From: Ulva prolifera
Taxonomy: Eukaryota > Chlorophyta > Ulvophyceae > Ulvales > Ulvaceae
Assembly (NCBI GenBank): GCA_023078555.1
Contig: CM041198.1
Coordinates: 2,592,800-2,656,799, forward strand
Length of the DNA: 64,000 nucleotides
Direction of reading: 5' to 3'
The translations under genes and the position numbers were made by a program. Under the pieces are notes generated by a model that saw only the letters and a program-made list of their open reading frames with translations, searched no databases and was not told the DNA's origin. This document shows positions 1 through 11,172 of the stretch, one piece after another (position 1 is the stretch's first letter; each line of letters opens with the position of its first letter).

Positions 1-6
1 TGCAGC

Positions 7-1914
7 TCATCGCATATGACTGCTGCTTCCACGTGGCCTTTCGGGGAAGTAGAAGAACGTACCATATTTTGGCACCTGCACTGCTGGCCGTGCGCTCTGG
101 GAGCGCTTCAGGCGGTCAGTGCCAGCACTTTTCTTACTGGGTGCGTCGCTGTCAGGGGCGACCGCTGTCTCATGCCACTTGATCTTCTGCTTGACACTCA
201 GGCCACTCGGGCTCGGCGTGTCAGCACGAGATTCGGACTCGGCGGTCATCGCAGGATCGCTGAGATCGATCGCAGGCACCTTCACTGCACCTGCTGACCT
301 CTCACTGGGGGCCACAGTGTGAGATGTGGAATGTGGGCCCGGATAGGCCGTGCAAGCTGCGGCAGTGGGCGGCTTAGAGCATGTACGAGACGGAGTCGGG
401 TCCGGCTTTCCAGTGCGGCGACTGCTGGGGGTGGTCTTCGCCGTGGTTGATCTTGACCGCTGCGGTGAACCTGCTGACGCTTCAGTGCTGACGGGGCGGC
501 GGAGCGGCGCAGCGCATGAAGAGGTGGGGCATGGGTGGCTATCGACTTCCGTTCCTGCAAGAACAGGGATAGCACCACCGGAGATCGTAGCCATGAGGTC
601 ACCCTGGGACGCACACATGTCCACACTCTGACCTTGTGCAGTAGACGCATTCGACACTGACTGGGAGATTGATATTGCATGGCTTTGAAGAATGCTTTGA
701 TGTGCTGGCTTGTCGGGAGTGTCAGGGTGAGCGCGATTTGGCTGAATCGGGGCACCTCCCAAAGGTGAAGGGCCACGGAGTTGAGCATGATTAGCAGGCG
801 AGATGGTGGTCTTATGTTGAGGACGCAGCGGCTGCTGCTTGGTTTGGGCCTTTCGAGGCGCAGGATGGCTCTGAGATGTTGTTTGTGCACTTTCTTGGGC
901 AGTCTGGGAGGTAGCAAGTTGGGAGGCACAAAATGTGAGCTGGGTGGACTCCTGCGGGGAGCCACGGGCTGTGTCAGATGGAAGCTCCTGTAGCCCTGGA
1001 GTGATTGCGCTGAGAGATGCCTGCGACCACTCCTGGGCAACCTGCTCTGGTAGCGAGTGATCGATTGCTGGCATAGATGGTCTCGCCTGCATGTTGAGAG
1101 GGAGGCAGGACTGGTTGACACAGTGCGCCCTGAACGCTTTCTTCTCTTTTGGTGTCTTCGGATTCTGTTGTGCAAGGATGGGAACATTGGAAGGAGCGAG
1201 AGCGTGGCGGTTCGGTGCTGAAGGCACCTCCTCGGAACTGTCGTTTGCTCCGTCGAAGCTGGCCGACGAGGTAACAGCTGGCGATGTTGGAGCAGCCGCC
1301 CCCGAGGGGCAGCCTTGCGACAACTCGCTTTGGAGCCCGTAGCCTTCCTCTGCAAGTTTGGCATGTATGAGTAGGATTTTCTGACAACGCTGCGCGCAGC
1401 TGTGTGACATGGCATGGCGCGGCGCGGGGGCCTGCTCGCGGACCTTGGTCACAACGCTTACTATGACACAGCGGCAGGTCATATCAAGCCAAAATCCCAG
1501 AGCCTAGGAATGATCACAGCTCAAATTTCTTGAATTATGCAAGTTCGCCTAGATGCAATGCGTAGTGACGTGGAGATCAGTCCTGGCTACGCAGGGCGAC
1601 ATGCTTTATGGATACTGCCGCGCAGAGTGTTAACATCAGACGGAACGACAAAATGAGCGTCAACCCAGGCGGCACATACCTGTCATATCTTGAGAGGATA
1701 GCACATCGTGCTCCAATACATTCCAACGTGTGGCACCTTGGAACTCTGGCCTGTTGAAGTCGCGAAACATGGGAGCGTTGATGTTCTCCCAGTTGGTGTC
1801 CACGAACACCTCTGTCCCATCCTTCAGCCGAAAGAAGCAGTTTCTGCTCTCTCCTTCGTCACATACCTCCTCTACGGAGGCCTCTTCCAGATCATGGCTC
1901 CCAAGGAACGTCAT
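7..1914 (-). CDS. Ser/Pro/Thr-rich protein of unknown function, two exons seen
   Basis: I do not recognise this gene. A first exon runs from an ATG at 1914 to about 1680, where a GTATGT donor follows. It encodes about 78 residues with an ordered look (acidic start, then FRLKDGTEVFVDTNWENI and MFRDFNRPEFQG). A long second open frame lies at about 1503-7 and ends in TGA at 7-9. Its composition is strongly biased to Ser, Thr, Pro, Ala and Gln, with scattered basic clusters, as in a disordered regulatory or scaffold protein. The acceptor that keeps phase would be a CATAG ending at 1461 (exon from 1460); another AG at 1504 gives the wrong phase, so the junction is uncertain. The frame is open for almost 1.5 kb, which is unlikely by chance. 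The gene could continue past the left edge if the last codons are spliced out. Confidence 0.45.
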
Positions 1915-4900
1915 TGCAGAGGCAGGGCTGCTAGACTACAAAGCGCTACACATTCGACACGCTGAGCAACAACTTGTCAAATAATTGATACTCCGCTCAA
2001 TTACTATTATCTTCGATGGACTTGCGGTCGAGAGCATGCCAGACATCACAACTGCCGGCGAGACACCTCTGCAAGAGGATCACGTCCGGCGAAACAAAAT
2101 GCTTTTGGCATGATAGTCGACCATGGCAGAGGTGCTGGGACTTATTGGTCCAGAGAGCTGTTGCGACTCACCACGGTGCAACGATGCTTTGACATCGTTG
2201 CCTGTGGCTGAAGGGTGCTGGTTGTTGGTGTGGCTGTCAAGACAACGATGCAGCGCTCTGTACTGTGGGCTGGATGATCCACCATGCATGTGGCGGATTT
2301 CGTATTCCTCAACACCGCAGTCTCCAAATCGCAATTGGGAGTCTTAGCAGGTGCACGGTAGAGTGTTGATTGGTCGTGCGGAATGAACTGAAGCGGTTGG
2401 TGTGTGTCTGCGTGCAGCTGCGTGGCTGAACAGATCAGCGAGACTATTTCGTGATGTGGGGGAACATCAAATTTGCGAACAGGCCTGCGGCTGTTGTACG
2501 TGCAACTGCTGTTCCAGCGCTCAGTCGGGCCGGTTAGAGAGAGGTGATTTGGCGCGACACCAACACCGCGGGTATTGGTTCTTGCTGGCCTATGACTGTA
2601 AACGTTACCGAGAAGTGCGGGCCGCCTTCCAGGAGACCCCTGACATGGCACTCATGCCTGTCAACTCCGTGTGCCACGCTCTCCGCGTGAGTCTGCTGCG
2701 GCACCCACCACATGAAAGGAGCTGCTGCAATTTTACGTATGTTTGACTTCGTAAAGAGTGCTTCCAGACATCCTGCGGTGTCCTCAACGTCAAGGCATAC
2801 CACCCGGATTAGAGAGCGAACAGACAGAAAGCACCACCACACGCCTCGCATGCAGTGAGATGGCACTGAAGCACAAAGCCATGAAACATGGAAAGTTTGA
2901 ACTGTGCACACTGGCTTCTTCGATTGTCGCTTGTAGCTGACAGTGCTCACTGATCATCTGGCAACTGTAACTGCCATGGTCAGTGTGTGAGAGGACAGCA
3001 ACAGGTCTGTCATCCATGCATCACTGACATGCTGCGCAGCGGCTGTCATACAGACTATGTGATGCCATGACCAGATGATGACCATGCAGCATGCTCCCAT
3101 GAGAGTCTACCTGCTGTTTCATAGCAGTGCTTTGGGGAGGCACTGGGTATGTACAGCCACTTGTTACCATCTGCTCCTTCAATATTGCGTCGCTGAGACT
3201 TCACTATCCATCCTCACATTTTAGTTATGGATTCACCATGGCATCGCAGTTTGCCATCACACAAACTTGTGTAGCGCACTGATGCACAGGGTTCTCCACA
3301 TGAGAAATACAACTGATCACTTGTGTGGGATACTTGTTGCTTTGAGCTGAGGACTCAGTGAGGACTCAGTAACACTTGTGAGTTTCCACACTCATCAACT
3401 GCACATAGCTATGACCATGCACAATGCAGCATGCCTGTTCCGAGTCTTTCGCACATAGCAAGTGTCCAGATGCTGGCCTCTGAAGAACAAAGTTCAGACA
3501 AGCGGAATGACACTTAACTGTTTACTTTCGCCTTTGGAGCACCGAGACAGTGCAAGCATTTAAGATCGCCGCAGCAGAAGAAACATGATTTACGACGGAC
3601 GAAGTGCAATGCGTGTGGAGCATCTTCTGGGCGGATCCATTCCATCACCATGCAGTAAGCACGAGAACACCTACACAGAGTGTACACATTCTCGGGATGC
3701 CTCTTTATGGGATGCTGTCGGTGTCATGCACCAATGACAGCAAGTGTAATGACAAGGGCGGACTACGAAGCTTTGTTCATGGTGCGATCCAATTGAGGTT
3801 TCAAGCAGCCATGTATGCTTTTGAGGCCACAGCGGCGCAGGTATGCACCAAGTCCATGCAAATATGCAAGCACTCCGTGTAAACATCTCTACTTCACGTT
3901 CGCCACGCCACAACACACCCCGGTCTGGAGCACCATTGAGAGTGCACAGCGGCGCATGGTCACACAAAACCATAACACAACACCACAGACTTCACTCCGT
4001 ATCGACAAAAGTAAAAGGAAACGCAAGTACGTTGTCATGCTTCAACATTGCACAATCGTGCCAGGCAAGGAGCCATGGGAGCATCAGCATAAACAAAACG
4101 CTTGAAAGCGCTGTTCCGACCTATATACATACACATTCAGTGCCAGCACGGACCTACAATAGACATTGTGAGCTCATGCACAGCAGCTCATATGCACTTC
4201 ACAAGGCTAGGAATCTAAGAGACCGAACACACTATCAGCATGTTGCGTATCATCTGCACGATGCCACATACACGTTTCCATCCTTCAGAGGCTTTACAAG
4301 GAACTATCATTGTGACCTTGACTTACCAATCGAGTAAGACAGTTTCCTGTTGAGTCCAAGGGTGCTGTGCTATCTCGAGATACTTTAGGTTGCGAGGACA
4401 TGTGTCACATAACAGGATGTACATTCCCAGACCTGGCCTGATTTATGCAGCCACACAAAACACCGAGCAGTTTGGACATTGCAGCTACCGGTCTCGTGGT
4501 ACGTTCGATCAACTTCGGCATTGGAAAATGCTGAAGTTTTATGCAATGCAACAGTGTTGCGAACAGCAGTTTCACATTGCACATCCTATCCTTTACCGTG
4601 CTTTGTGGCCCAAAAGTGGAGAGGCTGCCATGCCAAAACTCGACCGTATGAGATTAGCTGCGCACCGTTACAGCAGGAGTTGCTGCACTGAGTGCTGAAC
4701 GTGATGGATTAGCACTATGTTTACTGCGACATAATAGAAGATCCAGTTAACTATCAGACTTTGGACAGTTTGTACTCACACAGCAGTATCGACCACTTCA
4801 AGAACACCGTCTGTGAAGATGTGGTCCTTTGCAAGCGATATAGCATGCAGTATAGCCCACGTGTCTGGTGATAACAAATGTAGATAACCTCCCTCATTCC

Positions 4901-5663
4901 ACTGAATTGTAACCAGCCTTGAAAGATTCAGTCGGCAGTTCAGCTAAGCAGCCAAGGTTTACACATTCGGCTAAATGTGCACGCCTGCAGCAATTCGGAT
5001 CCCCACTCATTCAGGACACATCATGAAGTAGCATTCGTCAGGAGGGGCCCCTAGATTGAGCGCAGCAGCGACACAGCAACACAGGCGGAATGAAGCTAAT
5101 CCGTCCCAGGCAGCCACTCCCTGGCACACATGACCAGGTGATCGCATCAGTACACGCCCACAACTGTTGCACAGAACATGAGATCGCCATGTCATCATCT
5201 GCTCGCCTCAACAAGACATCTTTGCTAGCAACCACCTGTGCCACATGCCAATGATGCGCGACATCACTCAAGCAGGCGGCCCAGAGGCTTGCCTGTACAC
5301 AGGTGAGGATGCTAGCTACCGCCACCCAGCCTGCGACCCATTGAGATCTTCGCCGACAGCCTGCGACGAACACCAACACCAGATCTCTGTGGCGCATCAC
5401 ACTGTGGGCACAGACGTGCCGCGCAAACGGGAGCAATGATGGCATGCAGGCCTGTGTGACACGATGGTGGCTATGCACTGCAGGGAGGCAGCACACGTGG
5501 GGGGCACCGTCAAACTAGCATAGACGCAGCATAGATCAACCCCACAGCACTGCCAGCAACTGGCGTGCCTATCGCGTCGCTGCATGATGGCAGCTCTGAC
5601 CTTCCGACCGCTCAGAACCTGTGTGCAGGCAATGGGCCGGACCACATGCAAACAGTGCCCCCT
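1915..5663. other. Intergenic stretch, no gene supported
   Basis: Only short overlapping open frames occur on both strands, without recognisable motifs or paired splice sites. The sequence is rich in TG/CA and GCATG words. A short direct repeat of 11 bp (TGAGGACTCAG type) lies near 3350-3372. I see nothing else here. Confidence 0.5.
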
Positions 5664-5668
5664 TTACA
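5664..5668 (-). promoter_or_regulatory. TGTAA polyadenylation signal of the sulfotransferase gene
   Basis: On the minus strand TGTAA lies about 57 nt downstream of the sulfotransferase stop codon (5726-5724). TGTAA (UGUAA) is the standard poly(A) signal of chlorophyte nuclear genes; that it is used here is inferred from its position. Confidence 0.45.
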
Positions 5669-5723
5669 GGGGCCACTCCGCCAGATCCCGAACTGGGGGG
5701 ACTCCTGGTCTCCAGCATGAGGC

Positions 5724-8700
5724 TTAGAACTCTGGGGCGAGGCCCTGGAAGTTAAGATCGGGGAAGTAGGTGTCAAGCAGGCGCTGTAGGTCGTCCAGGG
5801 GCGTTTTGTAGTGCTCCTTCAGGGCCGCCATCGCCGCCTCCGTTGCTGCATCGAACGTGTGGTTGTAGTGGCCTGTGTAGCCAGATATGCCGGCAATCAT
5901 GTCGGCTGTGAACGGCTGCGCTCCATCCAGGCCAGTGTGCTCGATCACTTGATTGAGTGCCTGCAACAACGCCACTGTGCACGTAGGATTCATCGTAGTC
6001 GCTGCACCGCATGAAGCACCGTCCTCCTGGGTTGCCTCGATGCGCCACTGGCAGGTGATGCCGGTGTCTGCATTGGGGTGGCTACGTGTGCATGCGCACC
6101 GCAGCGGAGAGGGCAGATGCCAAAGCACGCCTGATGGATGCAGCTGCCCCACAGCTTGCACGTGTGCTTCTTGCGGACTGTAGCCCGGTTGCCGCAAGCC
6201 TGGTTTCGTTGAGAATGGGCAGCCATGTTTCAAAAGGCACCGTGAATGTGCTGTTGGAGCAGACGTTCATTGCAGTCACACTTTGCGCCTGTTCCTGGCG
6301 TGCAAGTATCATGAACGCCGCAAGCGCAATGCTGTTGCCACACCGCAACAATAGCCATACATGATATAATATCACTCGAGGCGACAACGCCGCAACAATA
6401 GCCAGCAGCGGCATGCACCCAGACGACAGGCAGAATCTCCCCTCCCTTTTCACACACCAACGCAGCACACACCAACGCAGCAGCAATGACTGAGCGTGCG
6501 TCACCGCACATGTTCTGCTCAAGGGATGGACTGCACACCTCAAGCTGCTCCTCGGGGCTGTGCAGCTGTGCGCTCGTGAGGATGAGAAAGCGCTCAGGCG
6601 GGAAGAACGCGAGCCACCAGGCGAGCTGCGCGGCGTAGTAGGCAACGTGCGTTGTCGGCAGCGACGGCGGGTTGCAGTCACGCAGGGCCTCCTGCACGTC
6701 CGTGGGCGACGACTTGCAGTACCGCTTCATGAAAGTCGGGTAGTAGCAGCGCCAGCAGTCCCCCCATGTCCGGCTGCCCTCCTGCAGGGCGAGCAGTGAA
6801 CAATCAAGTCCTATCTCATCCATTCATTGATGTATGTGTGTGTCCGGGTGTCATTCACAGGCTCGGGCCGAGTGGCTGTGATGTAAGTGTATCATGAATG
6901 GGTCACAACACAGACGCAGCGACCAAAGAAAGTGGCTGTCCCCAGCACAACATGGTAGTCATTTGCCGTCGTATGAGACACTGTGGATGTGATCAGGTCT
7001 CGGGTCGGTGCGATGCTGGCGCCGCTTCAGGGGTGCAATTCCCGCCATCCTGGGTGGTGCGGCCTGTTACGCGACGTTGCCGGAGACAAAGGAACTGGCT
7101 GCGATGGCTGTGCAGGCGCTAGTGCTGATCGATTGACGACATCATCGAGTGAAGCAATCCGCCACTGCGCCGATGTCCACAGCCTTCTGACAGTGGATGT
7201 GGCGTGCAGCTGCATAGGCACGTGCTGTTTCGAAGCTGCGGCTGGCGCACCGAGGTGCCAAAGATGCACTCCGGGCGGCCGTGGGGATTGAGGTCGGCAT
7301 CTACAGTCTCCTGGAGCGATGGCACCCTGCAATCGTCCTCCGGCTTTGCCTTGGCACACATCGTGCGATTCACCATGTTCCACGCCGACAGAGTCCGCTC
7401 TGATGGCTCCTGGATACATTGCATCGCGTTATGCGTGTAGATGACGACAGCAGCAGTGACAGTGTCAGCATCCTTAGCATCCTTGGCTTGCGAGGGGCCC
7501 CAGTCTGTCCCAACTCAGCCGGACGCTCACCATTCTCTCTGTTCATGCTCTATGCTGGGTCAAAAGAAACAAGTCTGGATCTACCGAGCCGTATCCTTTC
7601 CGAACGTTCACAGCTTCTGGTCACCGGGACCACATGCCAGACAGATACATCAAATGGAAAACCCGTTTAGGTATCCGTACACAACTCGCAGGACATCCTC
7701 CTGACCTGCCAAGCGAGGTGGTCATGCATAGCTGAATCAAGTCCGCAAAGCGCAACTTACGATCTCTCGAACGAGGCAGGACCTTTCATGCCGCCCTACA
7801 CCCATGAGGTGTCCCTAGAGATCCTGCAGGGACTACAGGTCAGCCCGGCACTGGTCTGCAAAACATACCCGGAGGATGATGACGAAGCGGGCATGCGGCA
7901 CGAGGCGCTGCACGCGCGGCGCGGCCACCGGGGTCAGCATGTACTCCGGGCTTGCATCAAGCAGCACATGCTCCTTGCCGGCGAGCGCGGCGGTGCGCAC
8001 GGACGTCGGGAAGCAAGCGATGTAGTCCCGGCCGTTAGCGGCGGGCCACTGGTCGAAGAAGTGCACCTCCTTCCGCCACTTGTCACGCCCTCGCCTGCAT
8101 CACTACACGACCGTGATAATGCTGCGCATTGACGCTGAGGGACAGTCGTGATCATGGGTGCTGCTGGGGCCCTGCAGGGTATCCCTTGCCTTAAGACCGT
8201 GGTGTCTGGAGCACCTAAACGATCGTGACCTTTTGTTTTTGGTATTACATTCTTCGGCCTAGATGCAGTTCAGGAGCAAACGAATGACAATTGAATTGTG
8301 CGTATGACTGTGCGGTGACCCATATGTATGGCAGACTTGCATAGGATTTGCATGGGAGAGAGGGATGGTGTCAGAAAGTGGGCGCAAGGAACGAGGGGGC
8401 CACAGAACCTGGCGCATTGACCATGCGCACCTGAAGCCATGGACTGCACCATGGAACGAAGGGTGGCTCTGGAGAGCATCGAACAGCCAGGTGGTGCCAG
8501 CCTTTTGTGCCCCTAGTATGATGAGGGGGTTGAAGCGGTGGTCTATGGGAAAGAGCTTGTCTTGTTCAGGTTCCGGTACGCCAGGACACCAGGGCATGTC
8601 CTTGTACGACAGAGAAGCTGGCTTCAGCATCTTAAAGGAGTACCCCTGCACGCAGACGATCGCATGTCCTTTGGAAACGAAGCTTGATCTGGTTGATCCA

Positions 8701-9630
8701 GCATGGCTCCTTGAACGGGAACAGCAGAACTCTGGGTCTGTTTGATCAAACATAGCCTCACCCTGTCACAGTGCATGAGCGAAGGCTGTGTATACGGAGG
8801 CATGAAGTTATAAGACAACATGTAGCAGATGATGTGCCACGCAAGCAAGTTATGTAGGCCTCATGAGGAGCAGATATTGCTTGTGCATGGTGTGATGAGG
8901 ATCACACCAAGCTGCATCTGTGAAATCTCTCAGTACCCTCATGAGCGCATGGACTCATCAAGACACAGTATCACAGATCGCAATGTATTCATGGCAGTCT
9001 GTCCAAGTACTCAGCTGCGACTTGCAGAATCGCATTCTGCCTTGATTAAAATACTAGAAATGCATACCTGATCATCTGATATGCTGTCTTGCGGCAGCGT
9101 CTCAGCAAGAGTCGGATAATCATAATAGTTTGGATACTGTCTCGCCTGCACACATTGTTCTCATCACCTTCTAACTTGTGTGCCAAATACTTTGATCTTT
9201 GATTATCCCTTTGTCACCAGTTACATTGATTTTATGATGCAATTTCCACTGTACTTATTCGACATTCCAGCGTGAAGGCGTCCTTGCTGCTCGTAGTACT
9301 GCCCCCGAAAGCGCATCAACATGCAGAGGACACCACCTGCAGGTATATTCCATTCCATAGGCATCTACGCACCTTCGCAACTTCTTCTTCAATTCTTTTT
9401 GTCGCCTGGCCGGTCGCACCCGTTGATTGCTGGTGAGGGCGTCGAGCAATGAGCCCGGGCGTCAGATTCAAGGCCAGGATGTATAACGCGAAGACAACAC
9501 ATAGGACCCCAGCCATCCAGTACAGCGATTTTGGATTTCGAATCTTCTTCGAAACAGTCCATGAACGCAGAGTAGATCTGTGGGTCCCGGCCCTGTACGG
9601 GCGTTTTGAAGTGCTCCCGTACGTGCTCAT
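5724..9630 (-). CDS. Golgi-type II membrane sulfotransferase, six exons, 445 aa
   Basis: Predicted to transfer sulfate from PAPS to a carbohydrate acceptor in the Golgi lumen, probably for wall or extracellular polysaccharide. Exons: 9630-9373, 8645-8431, 8094-7869, 7409-7251, 6781-6539 and 5960-5724. All introns are GT-AG and every junction keeps phase (0, 2, 0, 0, 0), giving 1338 nt. Residues 1-35 are short and basic, and residues 36-56 form one hydrophobic signal anchor (SLYWMAGVLCVVFALYILAL). The 5'-phosphosulfate loop is at about 131-144 (GAQKAGTTWLFDAL, catalytic Lys 134). A KEVHFFD motif follows near 166-172. The 3'-phosphate-binding segment is at about 203-233 (DASPEYMLTP, then ARFVIILR), then EPSERTLSAWNM at the start of exon 4. 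The C-terminal part has the family's AQLHSPEEQLE-ALNQVIEHTGL pattern across the last junction. It resembles the heparan/chondroitin-type sulfotransferase fold. The exact acceptor cannot be told. No disabling change is seen. Confidence 0.88.
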
Positions 9631-10511
9631 AGCGCAGATGGAGTTGCCGTATCAGGCTACCCATTTAGAAGAGCATATCATCAGCCTCGTGGTGGACATA
9701 GTCAGCAAAACCATCGGCTACGCTGTGCCGGGGCTCGGCCAGAGTGCATCAGGCCTCGCTCACCGTCGACCTGATGTGTCTCGACCGGACGCACATCTTC
9801 AAATTTCAACAGCATTGATCAACGCCCTGGTCCATCTTTATAAACTAACGGCGGCGATGGTCCAAACCCAGCCATCGATCGGCAACCGTCTTGTGTAATG
9901 TGGATTCCGTTTGTCCGCATCTACAGCCTTGTGCAGGCTTTGCAGCTGTTTTAGACGCGATGCAGAACGTATGTACTGTTTTGAAGCTCCCGCATGTACC
10001 TCCCGGCCATGCATTACGTGTATGGCTATGTAATAGACCTTCTGGCAACGGCTGCGTGGTGAACAGCAAGGATTAGTAGTGTTTCTGACTTTGGAAACTG
10101 ACTGTATGTGACAAGATCACATGAGCTGATGACAATGTGCGTTGGCTTGCATGCAGAAATGTCTCATCTGTTGCACCAGCAGGTCAGCTGACCTTGCTTC
10201 TCCAGTGCATTGTGCAATCATGTTGAGACACAGGTTTGCCAACCAGTGCAGGCCTGCTCCATCCCTCCTTGTTCAACATTGATTCGAGTCCATGGCTCAA
10301 CAAATGGTGGTTGGTGGGAAAGGCAGGTCGCTGATGAAGTTCCTTGACCCTGCCCGGAGCGGACTGTTTTGAATACAGAGCTCTCGGCATGCTGTGCCTG
10401 AAAAACTAGCTATCACAGCGGTGCACACCCGCTCGCAGGCCCTGAGCTGGCTCATATAGTGGTGCTGAACCAATAACATCAGAGACATCAGCGATTTGCG
10501 GCGTTCTCTGA

Positions 10512-10746
10512 TTAGAATCTTCGGTTGTAATGGAACGGAGCATCCTGATCCAACACAAACTTCTCATGCCTTCTACCAGGCAAGTACTTGGAAGCTGGAT
10601 CGCTCTCTTCGTAGTACTGCATTGAAATAACGTGCTCAGAAGTTGTAGCAAAGGCCCGAATTGTGCACCATAATTACCGGCGGCAGGTTTGGCTTGACCT
10701 CAAGGTCAGGCAGTGGCAAAACAGGCTCCTTCGAATTCACGATCGA
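10512..10746 (-). CDS. Terminal exons of an unidentified gene
   Basis: Two short exons fit together. Exon 10746-10678 encodes 23 residues (SIVNSKEPVLPLPDLEV, then KPNLPP) and ends at a GTAATT donor. A 61-nt intron ends in TGCAG, and the last exon, 10616-10512, encodes YYEESDPASKYLPGRRHEKF and 14 more residues up to TAA. Phase is 0 on both sides. An upstream coding-like piece at about 10930-10890 (GYGNGQCLTMWCK before GTGAGG) may be a further exon, but I cannot join it securely. The residue pattern looks like a real ordered protein C-terminus; I do not recognise the family. Confidence 0.45.
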
Positions 10747-11027
10747 CTTGCAATCCAATGTACATAAATGGATACATCCCAATCGAATGATTGTAATGCG
10801 AGATCACACCCGCCCTACGTTAGTCGCTTTTTGGAATTCTTCGCGGGGCACTCGGGACGTACGGAACCATTCCTTGCTGCATATCAGACAAAGTCGACAT
10901 CCTCACCTTGCACCACATGGTCAAGCACTGGCCATTGCCGTATCCTGAGGGTTCAGTAGATCACCAGGAACATCGTATATGAGTGCAACTGGAGTGCTGA
11001 AGCATTAGCTCTCTGTAACAGAGCGTA

Positions 11028-11172
11028 CTAAAAGTCTGCCTTCTCTTCCCGATCACGCAAGTACTGGCGGGCTGCCTCTCGGCGGTCTTCAGGATCCTCC
11101 ATGCCTGAGCGGATCAGAGGGCCAAAGAAGTCAGAGAATATTGAGATCACCATGGTTGTATGATCTCCTGTC
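11028..11172 (-). CDS. Last exon of an unidentified small protein
   Basis: After a TTTATGCAG acceptor on the minus strand the frame reads TGDHTTMVISIFSDFFGPLI, then RSGMEDPEDRREAARQYL, and ends REEKADF before TAG at 11030-11028. The segment goes from hydrophobic to strongly charged, like a small membrane-associated protein tail. A competing reading through the acceptor (frame 11464-11147, ending in AGQEIIQPW) is also open, so the splice site is not certain. An exon-like minus frame at 12098-11757 could belong to the same gene. Family not recognised. Confidence 0.35.

Noticed and set aside
5038-5496. 152-codon minus-strand ORF
   Set aside because: Cys/His/Ala-rich chance-type composition, overlapped by other frames, no splice chain; lies outside the sulfotransferase gene.
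8365-8745. Plus-strand ORF of 126 codons
   Set aside because: Shadow of sulfotransferase exon 2 and its flanking introns.
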